A stretch of DNA of 64,000 bases, from the NCBI RefSeq assembly GCF_021732705.1, contig NZ_JAKFUM010000002.1, forward strand, positions 248,001 through 312,000, written 5' to 3'. The position numbers and the translations under genes are program-made. Below, piece by piece: positions 36,655 to 45,346 of this stretch; the first letter of the stretch is position 1, and each line of letters begins with the position of its first letter. The notes below the pieces were generated by a model, which was not told the origin of the DNA, searched no databases, and saw only the letters and a list, made by a program, of their open reading frames with translations. This DNA comes from Nevskia sp. Lineage in GTDB: Bacteria; Pseudomonadota; Gammaproteobacteria; Nevskiales; Nevskiaceae.

Positions 36655-37596
36655 TCAGCGCGAGAAGTTGCGCACAAAGTCGTAGATCACGCGGGTGCCG
36701 TCGATGTCCTGCGTCGTGCGGCCGATCAGGCCGATCTGGTAGTCGTTGCCCGGCCAGGTATGGCCGCCGCGATTGATCGTGTAGAAGCGCACCGGGTCGT
36801 TGCTGGCGCAGCTGTTGTAGCTGTCGAGTTCGACCGTGGTGCGGTCGTTCGCGACATCCGGCAGCAAGGTGTGCACCGGCGGCGTCAGGCAGCGGTTGAG
36901 GTTGGCGAAGAACAGCGCGCTGTCCGGTGCCGACGACAGGCCGATGCGCTGGTTGTAGTTGACGCGGGTATCGGCCGTGCCGTTCATCGCCAGAACCGGC
37001 GTCGGCAGCGACGGCGCGCAGTTGTCGCGCAGCGTGTTCAGCAGGGTCGACGACACGTAGGCGGCGGCGGCAATGCGGTTCGGACGCTCGCAGACGTAGC
37101 GCATGGTCATGAAGCCGCCGGCGGAGAAGCCGAACATCCAGACGCGGCGGGAATCGATCGGATACGCCGCGACGGTGCCATCGATGATCGTGGTGATCAG
37201 GCCGACATCGTCCGCCTTGCGGCGATCACGCACCGGATCGAAGCTCCAGGTGCGGCCCAGCGCATCCGGAATGACGGCCCAGATGCCGGTGTCGCGCACC
37301 AGCTGGCTGATCGCGATCAGATTCGCCATCTCTTCCGGATCGCCACCGGCGTAGTGCAGCACGACCATCGCCGGCACGCGGCCAACCGGGTTCGCGACCG
37401 GGCGGATGTACAGCACGCGGTTCTGGCGGCCATCGAACTGGACCTGCGTCTCGAAGCTGGTGACGCCATCGACCGGGATCAGGCGGGACAACTGGGCCTG
37501 AGCCGGCATGACGGTCGTGGCGCCGGCGGCGAGCACGACAGCGGCGATCTGGGCGAGCCGACGACGGGCTCCGGACACGAGTTTCTGGATCAGCAT
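36655..37596 (-). CDS. Secreted esterase, PHB depolymerase/LpqC family
   Basis: 313 residues with a signal peptide (about 1-35, VVLAAGATTVMPAQAQ). The alpha/beta hydrolase fold shows the nucleophile in GFSAGGFMTMRY and the family-typical AMNGTADTRVNYNQR and GGHTWPGND (catalytic His). Members are secreted polyhydroxybutyrate depolymerases or feruloyl/acetylxylan esterases. Cys pairs are present (NCAPS, RCLTP, NSCASN). Start chosen at MLIQKL (37596) with GGTGGAG upstream; the longer open frame lacks signal features. Substrate uncertain. Confidence 0.85.
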   Translation of the reverse strand: MLIQKLVSGARRRLAQIAAVVLAAGATTVMPAQAQLSRLIPVDGVTSFETQVQFDGRQNRVLYIRPVANPVGRVPAMVVLHYAGGDPEEMANLIAISQLVRDTGIWAVIPDALGRTWSFDPVRDRRKADDVGLITTIIDGTVAAYPIDSRRVWMFGFSAGGFMTMRYVCERPNRIAAAAYVSSTLLNTLRDNCAPSLPTPVLAMNGTADTRVNYNQRIGLSSAPDSALFFANLNRCLTPPVHTLLPDVANDRTTVELDSYNSCASNDPVRFYTINRGGHTWPGNDYQIGLIGRTTQDIDGTRVIYDFVRNFSR

Positions 37597-37824
37597 GTTG
37601 GGGACTCCACCTGAACGATTGATGCCGCGATCTGTCTGTGCGCACCGCGCGGCTGGCGATGCCTCGGTTTGAAGTCTAGAGGCCTCGCGCGCGCGCTTCC
37701 TTGCACAAATCAAGAACTTGAGCGCGTCGGTCGGTTTCCCGCTACCGGTCATCCTGTGAAATAGTTGTCAACAGACAGGCGGCGGAGCAGCGGCCGTGAA
37801 CGGTCAGCGGCCCGGTCGCGCGGG

Positions 37825-38595
37825 TCAGCGCAGCCGCGTGCGCTCCCACGAGCCATAGGTCGGATTCGGCAGCAGCACGTAATCGCGACCGAAGCGCCCC
37901 GGATCGCCCGAGTTCGCCTGCGTCAGGTCCGGAAAGTCCTTGATGTTGTCGCCGACGAACAGCACGACCGCCAGCGGCGGCAGCTTCGCGTCCGGAATGC
38001 CGCGCTTCTGCACCTGTTCGAAGCGGCGGGTCTTGTCGCGATCCTTCGCGCCGGTCGACAGCAGCACGGCATCGAACTGGATGCCGATCGCCGCGAGGTT
38101 CTCGCGGGTCGCCTGCAGATGCTTCGGCGCTTCGCGGTTGCTGACCACGATCAGCTTGCCGCCGAGCTTGCGCACCACTTCACTGAAACTGACCGCGCCG
38201 GGCAACGCCGTGGCCAGCCGGGCTTCGACCCACTGCGTCCAGCGGGCGTCGTCGAACGTCGTCCAGTGGCGGAACTGCGATTCGCACTCGAACACGCTGT
38301 TGTCGATCAGCGTTTCATCGGCATCGGCGATCACCGCCCAGGTGCCCGGCGTGCGGCCTTGCGCCGCCTGCTCGACCAACTGCGTGGCGCGCTGATAGGC
38401 CTGCCGGTACGCGACCTTCTGCTCGGCCGACACCCGATACCAGCGCAGCGCGCGGCTGGCGTCGCCGCGGGCATCGAGGCGGCTGCAACTGGTCTTGAAG
38501 TCCGGCGGATACGGCGACTCGGTCGCGCGTTCGACACCGAGAGTGGAACAGCCGGCGAGGAGCGCGGCGGCGGCAAGCAGGAACGGACGAAGCAT
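37825..38595 (-). CDS. HAD acid phosphatase, lipoprotein e(P4)-like
   Basis: 256 residues. The lipobox LLAGC near residue 15 makes it a lipoprotein. The HAD motif I is IADADETLIDN, close to the DxDxT signature of class B/P4 acid phosphatases, motif II is LIVVSNRE, and motif IV is VVLFVGDNIKDFPDL. In H. influenzae, e(P4) dephosphorylates NMN and other nucleotides at the outer membrane; the same role is plausible here. Start at MLRPFLLAAAALL (38595). Confidence 0.85.
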   Translation of the reverse strand: MLRPFLLAAAALLAGCSTLGVERATESPYPPDFKTSCSRLDARGDASRALRWYRVSAEQKVAYRQAYQRATQLVEQAAQGRTPGTWAVIADADETLIDNSVFECESQFRHWTTFDDARWTQWVEARLATALPGAVSFSEVVRKLGGKLIVVSNREAPKHLQATRENLAAIGIQFDAVLLSTGAKDRDKTRRFEQVQKRGIPDAKLPPLAVVLFVGDNIKDFPDLTQANSGDPGRFGRDYVLLPNPTYGSWERTRLR

Positions 38596-38675
38596 GGCGA
38601 ACGGGACGTGGCGGAGGGTCAGCCGCCAGCGTAGTGGCCGCGGCATGGAGCCGCCACCCCCGAACACGTCCGCCG

Positions 38676-40115
38676 CTAGCCGCGCGCGCGCTCGATGATC
38701 CGGGTCGTCGAATAGCCGTCGTGAAAATCGAGGATCACGACCTGCCCGCCGTTCGCCTTCACCACCTCGTGTCCCGCGACCTGCTCGGGCCGGTAGTCGC
38801 CGCCCTTGACCAGCAGATCAGGCAGCACGGCGGTGATCAGCCGCAGCGGCGTGTCTTCCGAAAACGGTACGACCCAGTCGACGCACTTCAGCGACGCCAG
38901 CATCCGCATGCGGTCGTCGGTGGTGTTCAGCGGCCGGGTCGGGCCCTTCAGGCGCTTGACCGAGTCATCGGTGTTGACCGCCACCACCAGCACGTCACCG
39001 AGCTTGCGCGCCGCCTCCAGATAGCGGACGTGGCCGACATGCAGCAGATCGAAGCAGCCGTTGGTCATGACCACGACCTGCCCCTGCCCCTGCGCGTGAC
39101 GGACCCGCTCCAGCAACTCCGGCTCGCTCAGCACTGCGCTGTCGTCCTCGTGCTGGCGGCGGATCGCGCGCAGCAGCTCGGCCTGCGTGACGGTGGCCGT
39201 GCCGAGCTTGCCGACGACGATGCCGGCCGCGAGATTGGCGATGCGCGCGGCGTGCGCGAAGTCGTGCCCGGCGGCGAGCGCGGCGCCGAAGGTCGCGATC
39301 ACGGTGTCGCCGGCGCCGGTGACGTCGAACACCTCGCGCGCTTCGGTCGGCAGGTGCAGCGGTGGCTGGTTCGGCGCGAGCAGGGTCATCCCGTTCTCGC
39401 TGCGGGTGACCAGCAGCGCGTCGATACCGAGGTCATCGCGCAGCTTCGTGCCCTTGGCGACGATCGTCGCCTCGTCCGGGCACGGGCCGACCACCGCTTC
39501 AAGCTCCGACAGGTTCGGCGTGATCAGGGTCGCGCCGCGGTACGGCCGCCAGTCGCTGCCCTTGGGATCGACCAGCACCGGCCGGTTCGCGGCGCGGGCG
39601 GCGGCAATCATCGCCACCGTGTCGACCAGCGTGCCCTTGCCGTAATCGGACAGGATCACGACCTGGGCGTCGTCCAGCGCCGCCTTGAAGCTGGCGAGGT
39701 AGTCGGCACGGTTGAAGGCGCCGTCGACCGCCAGCGATTCCTCGAAATCGAGCCGGATCAGCTGCTGGTTGCGGCTCAGCACGCGCAGCTTGGTAATCGT
39801 CGGACACGACGCGGTGTCGGTGAACACCGGGATGACCTGACGCGCCAGCAGTTCGGTGCGCAGCTTCGCCGCCGCCTCGTCGCGCCCGACCACGCCCAGC
39901 AGCCGGGTCTGGCCACCGAGCGACGCGATGTTCAGCGCCACGTTCGCGGCACCGCCCGGACGGGTCTCGTCCTTCTGGATGCGCACGACCGGCACCGGCG
40001 CTTCCGGCGAGATGCGGCCGGTCGGCCCGACCCAGTAGCGGTCGAGCATCACGTCGCCCGCGACGAGCACCCGGGCGTCGGAAAATCGGGGGATCGCAGT
40101 CTGCATGCTCGTCAC
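38676..40115 (-). CDS. hldE: Bifunctional heptose-7-phosphate kinase/heptose-1-phosphate adenylyltransferase
   Basis: 479 residues catalysing two steps in ADP-heptose formation for LPS core. The N-terminal ribokinase-like domain (1-320) has [23 protein letters not shown] and [18 protein letters not shown]; the C-terminal nucleotidyltransferase (about 345-479) has [24 protein letters not shown]. Both active sites look intact. The start is GTG at 40115 or the ATG four codons later (MQTAIPRFS). The GTG overlaps the TGA of an upstream truncated copy of the same 5' end, part of a 155-bp tandem duplication. Downstream of waaF and ilvE on the same strand. Confidence 0.95.
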   Translation of the reverse strand: MTSMQTAIPRFSDARVLVAGDVMLDRYWVGPTGRISPEAPVPVVRIQKDETRPGGAANVALNIASLGGQTRLLGVVGRDEAAAKLRTELLARQVIPVFTDTASCPTITKLRVLSRNQQLIRLDFEESLAVDGAFNRADYLASFKAALDDAQVVILSDYGKGTLVDTVAMIAAARAANRPVLVDPKGSDWRPYRGATLITPNLSELEAVVGPCPDEATIVAKGTKLRDDLGIDALLVTRSENGMTLLAPNQPPLHLPTEAREVFDVTGAGDTVIATFGAALAAGHDFAHAARIANLAAGIVVGKLGTATVTQAELLRAIRRQHEDDSAVLSEPELLERVRHAQGQGQVVVMTNGCFDLLHVGHVRYLEAARKLGDVLVVAVNTDDSVKRLKGPTRPLNTTDDRMRMLASLKCVDWVVPFSEDTPLRLITAVLPDLLVKGGDYRPEQVAGHEVVKANGGQVVILDFHDGYSTTRIIERARG

Positions 40116-40270
40116 CGGGCGCCGTGAGCCGCCTGACCGCTCGCGGTCAGGCGTTCGGAGAAGCTGACGATGCCATTCAAGGCATCGTCAAAACGCTTCC
40201 CCTCACCATCGCCCGCGACGAGCACCCGGGCGTCGGAAAATCTGGGGATCGCAGTCTGCATGCTCGTCAC
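40112..40270 (-). pseudogene. Truncated hldE 5' duplicate, copy 2
   Basis: 52-codon frame starting GTG with [21 protein letters not shown] identical to HldE, then diverging into [20 protein letters not shown]. Its TGA overlaps the GTG of true hldE by two bases (GTGA). The duplicate is therefore a coupled mini-frame immediately ahead of hldE, either neutral debris or an upstream regulator of its translation. Confidence 0.6.
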
Positions 40271-40425
40271 CGGGCGCCGTGAGCCGCCTGACCGCACGCG
40301 GCCAGGCGTTTGGCGAAGCTGACGATGCCATTCAAGGCATCGTCAAAACGCTTCGCCTCACCATCGCCCGCGACGAGCACCCGGGCGTCGGAAAATCGGG
40401 GGATCGCAGTCTGCATGCTCGTCAC
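40267..40425 (-). pseudogene. Truncated hldE 5' duplicate, copy 3
   Basis: 52-codon frame with the same HldE-like start, ending [31 protein letters not shown], and a TGA overlapping the start of copy 2. Together the two mini-frames and hldE form a chain of GTGA stop-start junctions, because the 155-bp unit length is two more than a multiple of three. It starts 57 bases after the end of ilvE. Confidence 0.55.
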
Positions 40426-40482
40426 CGGGCGCCGTGAGCCGCCGCGATCACTGCATCCCGGAAGCTCACGCGGCGCGACCGG

Positions 40483-41430
40483 TCAGGCGGCCTTGGCGGC
40501 GGCGGCGTTGGTGTAGGCCAGCCACTCCGGGTATTCGCTGCGCTGGCCCTTGACCGTGGCCGCGTACAGCGCCTGCAGCTTGGCGGTGATCGGGCCGCGC
40601 GTGCCGTTGCCGACGGCACGGTTGTCGACTTCGCGGATCGGCATCACTTCGGCGGCGGTGCCGGTGAAGAAGGCTTCGTCGCAGATGTACAGCTCGTCGC
40701 GCGTGATGCGGCGCTCCTTGACCTCGATGCCTTCGTCGGCAGCGAGCTGCATGATGGTCTTGCGGGTGATGCCGTCGAGGCAGGAGTTCAGGTCCGGCGT
40801 GTGCAGCGCGCCGTCCTTCACGAGGAAGATGTTCTCGGCGCTGCCTTCGGCGATGTGGCCGCTCATGTCGAGCAGGATCGCCTCGTCGTAGCCGTCCTTG
40901 ATCACCTCGTTCAGCGCCAGCATCGAGTTGATGTAGTTGCCGTTGGCCTTGGCCCGGCACAGCATCGAGTTGACGTGGTGGCGGGTGTAGCTCGACGTGC
41001 GCACGCGGATGCCGCGCTCGACGTTGTCCGCACCGAGGTAGGCGCCCCAGGTCCAGGCGGCGACCATGACGTGGGTCTTCAGGTTGTCGGCCCGCAGGCC
41101 CATGCCTTCGGCACCGTAGAACACCATCGGCCGCAGGTAGGCTTCCTTCAGCTTGTTGGTGCGCAGCACTTCCAGACAAGCCTCGTTGATCACCTCGTGC
41201 GAGAACGGCATCTTCATGCCGAGGATCTTCGCGGAGTTGAACAGGCGCTTGGTGTGGTCTTCCAGCCGGAAAATCGCCGTGCCGGTCGGCGTGTGGTACG
41301 CGCGAACGCCTTCGAAGCAGCCGACGCCGTAGTGCAGCGTGTAGGTCAGGACATGGGTGTTGGCTTCGCGCCACGGCACCATTTCACCGTCCAGCCAGAT
41401 GAAACCATCACGGTCGGCCATCGTCGTCAT
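40483..41430 (-). CDS. ilvE: Branched-chain amino acid aminotransferase
   Basis: PLP-dependent fold-type IV transaminase for Leu, Ile and Val synthesis and breakdown, 315 residues. Landmarks are FIWLDGEMVPWREANTHVLTYTLHYGVGCFEGVRAY, RPMVFYGAEGMGL, catalytic Lys in YINSMLALNEVIKDGYDEAILLD (the INSxLA element), and EGSAENIFLVKDG. Start at ATG 41430 after GAGG. A consensus TATAAT (41512-41517) lies on the stop of waaF, so ilvE may be transcribed independently of it. Confidence 0.94.
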   Translation of the reverse strand: MTTMADRDGFIWLDGEMVPWREANTHVLTYTLHYGVGCFEGVRAYHTPTGTAIFRLEDHTKRLFNSAKILGMKMPFSHEVINEACLEVLRTNKLKEAYLRPMVFYGAEGMGLRADNLKTHVMVAAWTWGAYLGADNVERGIRVRTSSYTRHHVNSMLCRAKANGNYINSMLALNEVIKDGYDEAILLDMSGHIAEGSAENIFLVKDGALHTPDLNSCLDGITRKTIMQLAADEGIEVKERRITRDELYICDEAFFTGTAAEVMPIREVDNRAVGNGTRGPITAKLQALYAATVKGQRSEYPEWLAYTNAAAAKAA

Positions 41431-41511
41431 TGCATCAATCCTCGAAGTTTCGCGGTCCGGACCGGTGGATGGAGTGCTGCGGGCGTCCGGGGTGTTGCTG
41501 ATGAGCCGCGC

Positions 41512-41517
41512 ATTATA
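41512..41517 (-). promoter_or_regulatory. Consensus -10 for ilvE overlapping the waaF stop codon
   Basis: TATAAT on the minus strand includes the waaF TAA. It lies 82 bases upstream of the ilvE ATG. The -35 region is weak. Confidence 0.5.
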
Positions 41518-42526
41518 AATTGGCAAGCGCCCGAACACTGCCGAAAACGGCATCCGGGCGGATTTCTTTCAGGCAGTGGGTGTGGCCCAGCGGGCAGACC
41601 CGCTCGAAGCACGGGCTGCACGACAGCCGCAGGTAGTGAATGACGGCGGTCGGCGTCATCGGCGGCGTGTGATCCGGCGTCGACGAACCGTAGATCGCGA
41701 CCACCCTCGCGCCGGCCGCGGCGGCGATGTGCATCGGCCCCGAATCGTTGCAGACCACTGCCTGCGCGACGCTGACCAGATCGATCACGTCGACCAGGCT
41801 GGTGCGTCCGCAGAGGTTGATCGCGGCACCGTCGGAGGCCTGCGCGATGGCCTCGCCCAGCGCCTGTTCCTTGGCCGAGCCGATGATCCAGCTGCGCACG
41901 CCACGCTGCCCCAGCTGGGTGGCGAGTGCGGCGAAGTGCTCGGCCGGCCACTGCTTGGCCGGGCCGTATTCGGCCCCTGGCATCAGCGCCACGGCCGGCT
42001 CAGAGCCCAGCTCCAGATCGCGCACCAGCCGCAGCGCGCTCGCCGGATCGGCCCGGAAGCGCGGCGCCGGCACCGTCGGCGCAGCCCCGGCATCCCCGTC
42101 GTCGGCCAGCGCGACGAAGCGCTGCGGCGTGGTTTTCAACAGCGACTTGTCGAGCCGGCGCAGGTCGTTCAGCAGGCCGTAGCGCAGTTCGCGGGCATAG
42201 CCGGTGCGCCGCGGAATGTTGGCGAAGAACGGCACGACGCCAGATTTCCACGAGTTCGGCAGCACGATGGCCTGGCCATAGCGCTGATCGCGCAGCGACA
42301 TTCCGAGCCGGCGCCGCCCGCCGAAGTTGAACTCGCCATGGGCGAACGGCAGTTCGATGCCGCGGCGAACCTCCGGCATGCGGCCGATGATCGGCAGCGA
42401 CCAGCCGGGGGCCAGCACGTCGATCGCGGCATCCGGATGCTGCTGCCGCAGCCGGATGAACAGCGACTGCGCCATCACCATGTCGCCGACCCAGGCCGGT
42501 CCGACGATCAACAGGTCATTTGCCAT
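41513..42526 (-). CDS. waaF: ADP-heptose:LPS heptosyltransferase II
   Basis: Adds the second heptose to LPS inner core; GT9 family, 337 residues. The N-terminal MANDLLIVGPAWVGDMVMAQSLF is the WaaF signature, and the C-terminal lobe has LMPGAEYGPAKQWPAEHFAALA, VCNDSGPMHIAAAAG (the acceptor/donor site) and GSSTPDHTPP. Start at 42526; the longer frame upstream is proline/arginine noise. Its product uses the ADP-heptose that HldE helps to make, which fits the gene order waaF, ilvE, hldE. Confidence 0.93.
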   Translation of the reverse strand: MANDLLIVGPAWVGDMVMAQSLFIRLRQQHPDAAIDVLAPGWSLPIIGRMPEVRRGIELPFAHGEFNFGGRRRLGMSLRDQRYGQAIVLPNSWKSGVVPFFANIPRRTGYARELRYGLLNDLRRLDKSLLKTTPQRFVALADDGDAGAAPTVPAPRFRADPASALRLVRDLELGSEPAVALMPGAEYGPAKQWPAEHFAALATQLGQRGVRSWIIGSAKEQALGEAIAQASDGAAINLCGRTSLVDVIDLVSVAQAVVCNDSGPMHIAAAAGARVVAIYGSSTPDHTPPMTPTAVIHYLRLSCSPCFERVCPLGHTHCLKEIRPDAVFGSVRALANL

Positions 42527-42695
42527 CGGGTCAGGATTCAGCGGCGGGCTGCGCGGACGGGGCCGGGGTTCGATCAGGGCCGACGACGGTGCCGCCGGTC
42601 GCGGCAGTTTATCGCGGCGCAGCAAGCCGCCTTATCCTTGCGCGCCCGCCGCGGCCTCCACTTCACCCGGTGCCGCCTACCCGACCTGCCCGACG

Positions 42696-43616
42696 ATGCG
42701 TTCCGTGACTTCCGCGGCATCCCCAGCACCCGCCTCCTCCGCTCGCCCGTGGCTGGCCGCCGTCATGGGCCTGAGCTTCGTCGTGATCTGGTGCACCGGC
42801 TACCCGGCCGGCAAGATCGTGGTCGGCCACAGCGGCCCGTTCACCGCACTGTGCCTGCGCTTCGCCGCTGCGGCCGTGATCTTCGGCGTGCTCGCGGTGG
42901 TTGGCCGCGTGGTCTGGCCGGGCTGGCGCGAAGGCCGGCACAGCGCCGTCGTCGGCCTGCTGCAACTGGCGATGCAGTTCGGCGGGGTCTACGGCGCGAT
43001 GCGGCTCGGCGCCAGTGCCAGCCTCGCGGCCCTCGTCATCGGCGCGATGCCGCTGAGCGTGTCGGCGTTCTCGCTCCTGCTGGGCGAACGGATCGGCCGG
43101 CTGCAAGGGCTCGGGCTCGCCGTCGGCTTCAGCGGCGTCTGGCTGGTGATCGGCGACAGCATCGCCGATGCCCGTGCGGACATCTGGTCGATCGTCGCCC
43201 TGCTGGTCGGCCTGCTCGGCATTTCCTGCGGCACGCTGTACCAGAAGCGCTTCGGCTCGCAGGTCGATCTCAGAGTCGGCCTGTTCATCCAGAACGTCGC
43301 CGGCGCGGCCGTGCTGCTGCCGCTGGCGCTCGGGCTGGAAGGGCTGTCCTTCGATGGCAGCACGAGGTTCTGGCTGGCCAGCAGCTGGATCGTGCTGGTG
43401 AACTCGGTCGGCGGCTTCGCGCTGCTGTTCCTGCTGATCCGCAATGGCGCGGCGACGCAGGTGGCCGCGCTGTTCTATCTGGTGCCGGCGGTCGGCGCGA
43501 TCATGGGCCACTTCACGCTGGGCGAAGTGCTGACCCGGATCGAGATCATCGGCTTCTTCGTCGCCGCGCTCGGGGTGTATCTCGGCACGCGGCCGGTCAA
43601 GCCGGCCGCAGCCTGA
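42696..43616 (+). CDS. DMT (EamA) family membrane transporter
   Basis: 306 residues with about ten hydrophobic segments in two EamA repeats (about 20-145 and 160-300). Typical beginning: AAVMGLSFVVIWCTGYPAGKIVV. Inner-membrane exporter or permease of small metabolites; substrate unknown. Start at MRSVTSAAS (42696); open frame upstream is antisense to waaF. Convergent with the cyclophilin gene; a hairpin (GCCACGCGC / GCGCGTGGC, about 43617-43646) without T-tail lies between. Confidence 0.88.
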   Translation: MRSVTSAASPAPASSARPWLAAVMGLSFVVIWCTGYPAGKIVVGHSGPFTALCLRFAAAAVIFGVLAVVGRVVWPGWREGRHSAVVGLLQLAMQFGGVYGAMRLGASASLAALVIGAMPLSVSAFSLLLGERIGRLQGLGLAVGFSGVWLVIGDSIADARADIWSIVALLVGLLGISCGTLYQKRFGSQVDLRVGLFIQNVAGAAVLLPLALGLEGLSFDGSTRFWLASSWIVLVNSVGGFALLFLLIRNGAATQVAALFYLVPAVGAIMGHFTLGEVLTRIEIIGFFVAALGVYLGTRPVKPAAA

Positions 43617-43655
43617 GCCACGCGCCGCCGGGCGGCTGCGCGTGGCCCGGTGCGA

Positions 43656-44282
43656 TCAGGCGTCCTTCTTCGCCGCCGCCTTCTTCTTCGACTTCTTCGC
43701 CGGAGCCGGCTTCTCGACATCGGCCGCGACCTGCATCTTCACGATCTTGCTCGGGTCGTTGACCGCGCCGTTGGCGGACGGATCGCCCTTCTTGATCGCG
43801 TCGACGAATTCCATGCCGCTGACGACCTTGCCCCAGACGGTGTACTGACCGTCGAGGCGCGGCGCGTCGCCGAACATGATGAAGAACTGACTGTCGGCCG
43901 AATTCGGGTCCGAGGCACGCGCCATCGAGACGACACCGCGACCGTGATGCTCGGATGAGAACTCGGCGGCCAGCGTCTTGCCGGAGCCGCCGCTGCCGTT
44001 GCCGTACGGGTCGCCGGTCTGGGCCATGAAGCCGTCGATGACGCGGTGGAAGGTCAGACCGTCGTAGAAGCCTTTGCGGGTCAGTTCCTTGATCCGGGCG
44101 ACGTGCTTCGGGGCCAGGTCCGGACGCAGCGCGATGACCACACGGCCGGCCGGCACGTCGAGATAGATCGTGTTTTCGAGGTCAAGCGGCTTCGCGGCAT
44201 CGGCCGGTGCGGCAGCGGCAAGGGTGGCGGCCGAAAACAGCGCGGTGGTGGCCAGCAGCAGGCGGGCAAGCAGTTTGTTCAT
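43656..44282 (-). CDS. Periplasmic peptidyl-prolyl isomerase (cyclophilin)
   Basis: 208 residues. A signal peptide (MNKLLARLLLATTALFSAATLAAAA) then a cyclophilin fold: FYDGLTFHRVIDGFMAQTGDPYGNGSGG, FSSEHHGRGVVSMARASDPNSADSQFFIMFGDAPRLDGQYTVWGKV. The active-site Arg (FHRV) and Gln/Phe residues are present. The C-terminus is Lys-rich (KKSKKKAAAKKDA). Assists folding of secreted proteins. Start at 44282; an alternative ATG six codons upstream exists. Confidence 0.93.
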   Translation of the reverse strand: MNKLLARLLLATTALFSAATLAAAAPADAAKPLDLENTIYLDVPAGRVVIALRPDLAPKHVARIKELTRKGFYDGLTFHRVIDGFMAQTGDPYGNGSGGSGKTLAAEFSSEHHGRGVVSMARASDPNSADSQFFIMFGDAPRLDGQYTVWGKVVSGMEFVDAIKKGDPSANGAVNDPSKIVKMQVAADVEKPAPAKKSKKKAAAKKDA

Positions 44283-44458
44283 GGGTGTGGGCACTTTCAC
44301 GGGCTCGGGTGGGCATCGACCGGGCGCGCAGGGCGCGGCGACCGACGAAATGGGCGGCGAAAGTGGACCACATTGCCGCTGGCGCCGCCAAGACCGGCGC
44401 CGACCCTTGAATGACGCAGCGCAACAACGGCGCGAAAACGCTGCGCTAAACTCGCGGC

Positions 44459-45283
44459 ATGAATTTCTTCATCGTGGTGGGCGGGCTGATCGGGCTCGCG
44501 GTGAATGGCTGGAAAGGCGCGCTGTGGGGCGCCCTGATCGTCTGGGCGGTGCTGCCGCTGCTCGGGCGCCTGCTGCTGCGCACGGCGGTCAAGAAGATCA
44601 CCAATGTGCAGTCGCAATTCCTCGACGCGACGTTCGCGGTGATGGGCGCGATGTGCAAGGCCGATGGCCAGGTCTCCGCCAACGAGATCAAGGTCGCCGA
44701 GGCGCTGTTCGATCAGCTCCGGCTCAGCGGCGAGGCGCGCGACGCGGCCAAGCGCGCGTTCAATCGCGGCAAGGCACCGGAATTCGATCTGGACGCCGAG
44801 GTCGACCGCTTTGCCCAGGTCACGCGCGGCCAGCGCGTGATGCAGCAGTTGTTCCTGCAGGTGCAGGTGTCGGCCATCGCGGCCGACGGCGCGCTCCACC
44901 CGGCCGAACACGAGATGCTGCTGCGCATCGCGCGCCGGCTCGGACTGTCCGAGCACGACGTGACCATGCTCGAGGCGATGCTGCGCGGCGGCGGACCGTT
45001 CGGTGGTGGCGACGGCGGCTCCGCCGGCAGCGGCGGCAGCCATCGCCGCAATGATCCGAACGCATTGGCCGACGCCTACGCCGTGATCGGCGTGCCGCCG
45101 ACGGCCAGCGATGCCGAGGTGAAGAAGGCCTATCGCCTGCTGATGAGCCAGAACCACCCGGACAAGCTGGCCGCGAAGGGCCTGCCGGAAAGCATGCGGG
45201 CGATGGCCGAGGAAAAGACCCGGCAGATCACCGCCGCGTACGACCGCATCGAGCAGCACCGCCGCGCCACGGCCAGCGCCTGA
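44459..45283 (+). CDS. djlA: Membrane-anchored DnaJ-like co-chaperone DjlA
   Basis: 274 residues. An N-terminal transmembrane region is followed by a TerB-like helical domain (about 60-170) and, after a Gly/Ser-rich linker, a C-terminal J domain with the HPD motif in LMSQNHPDKLAAKGLP. This is the DjlA order. Acts with DnaK at the inner membrane, often linked to envelope and capsule stress responses in E. coli. Upstream is 176 bases shared divergently with the cyclophilin gene. Confidence 0.9.
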   Translation: MNFFIVVGGLIGLAVNGWKGALWGALIVWAVLPLLGRLLLRTAVKKITNVQSQFLDATFAVMGAMCKADGQVSANEIKVAEALFDQLRLSGEARDAAKRAFNRGKAPEFDLDAEVDRFAQVTRGQRVMQQLFLQVQVSAIAADGALHPAEHEMLLRIARRLGLSEHDVTMLEAMLRGGGPFGGGDGGSAGSGGSHRRNDPNALADAYAVIGVPPTASDAEVKKAYRLLMSQNHPDKLAAKGLPESMRAMAEEKTRQITAAYDRIEQHRRATASA

Positions 45284-45346
45284 TCGATGTCGCCACGGCA
45301 AGGCCAGCGATCATCGATACTCGCGCGATGAAACCGGGATCGATCG

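Larger units (their letters stand above)
40054..40443 (-). repeat. 155-bp direct tandem repeat of the hldE 5' end (about 2.5 copies)
   Basis: Units 40054-40208 and 40209-40363, plus a partial third to 40443. Each holds the first 20 codons of hldE and the preceding leader. Each full unit also contains two inverted repeats: GCCTGACCGC-TC-GCGGTCAGGC (40131-40152; one mismatch in the second unit) and TGACGATGCC-ATTCAA-GGCATCGTCA (40165-40190), the latter flanked by GAAGC/GCTTC. Copies differ at few bases, so the duplication is recent. Confidence 0.93.

Noticed and set aside
40054-40443. CRISPR array
   Set aside because: Units are 155 bp, contiguous without spacers, and contain the hldE start codons.
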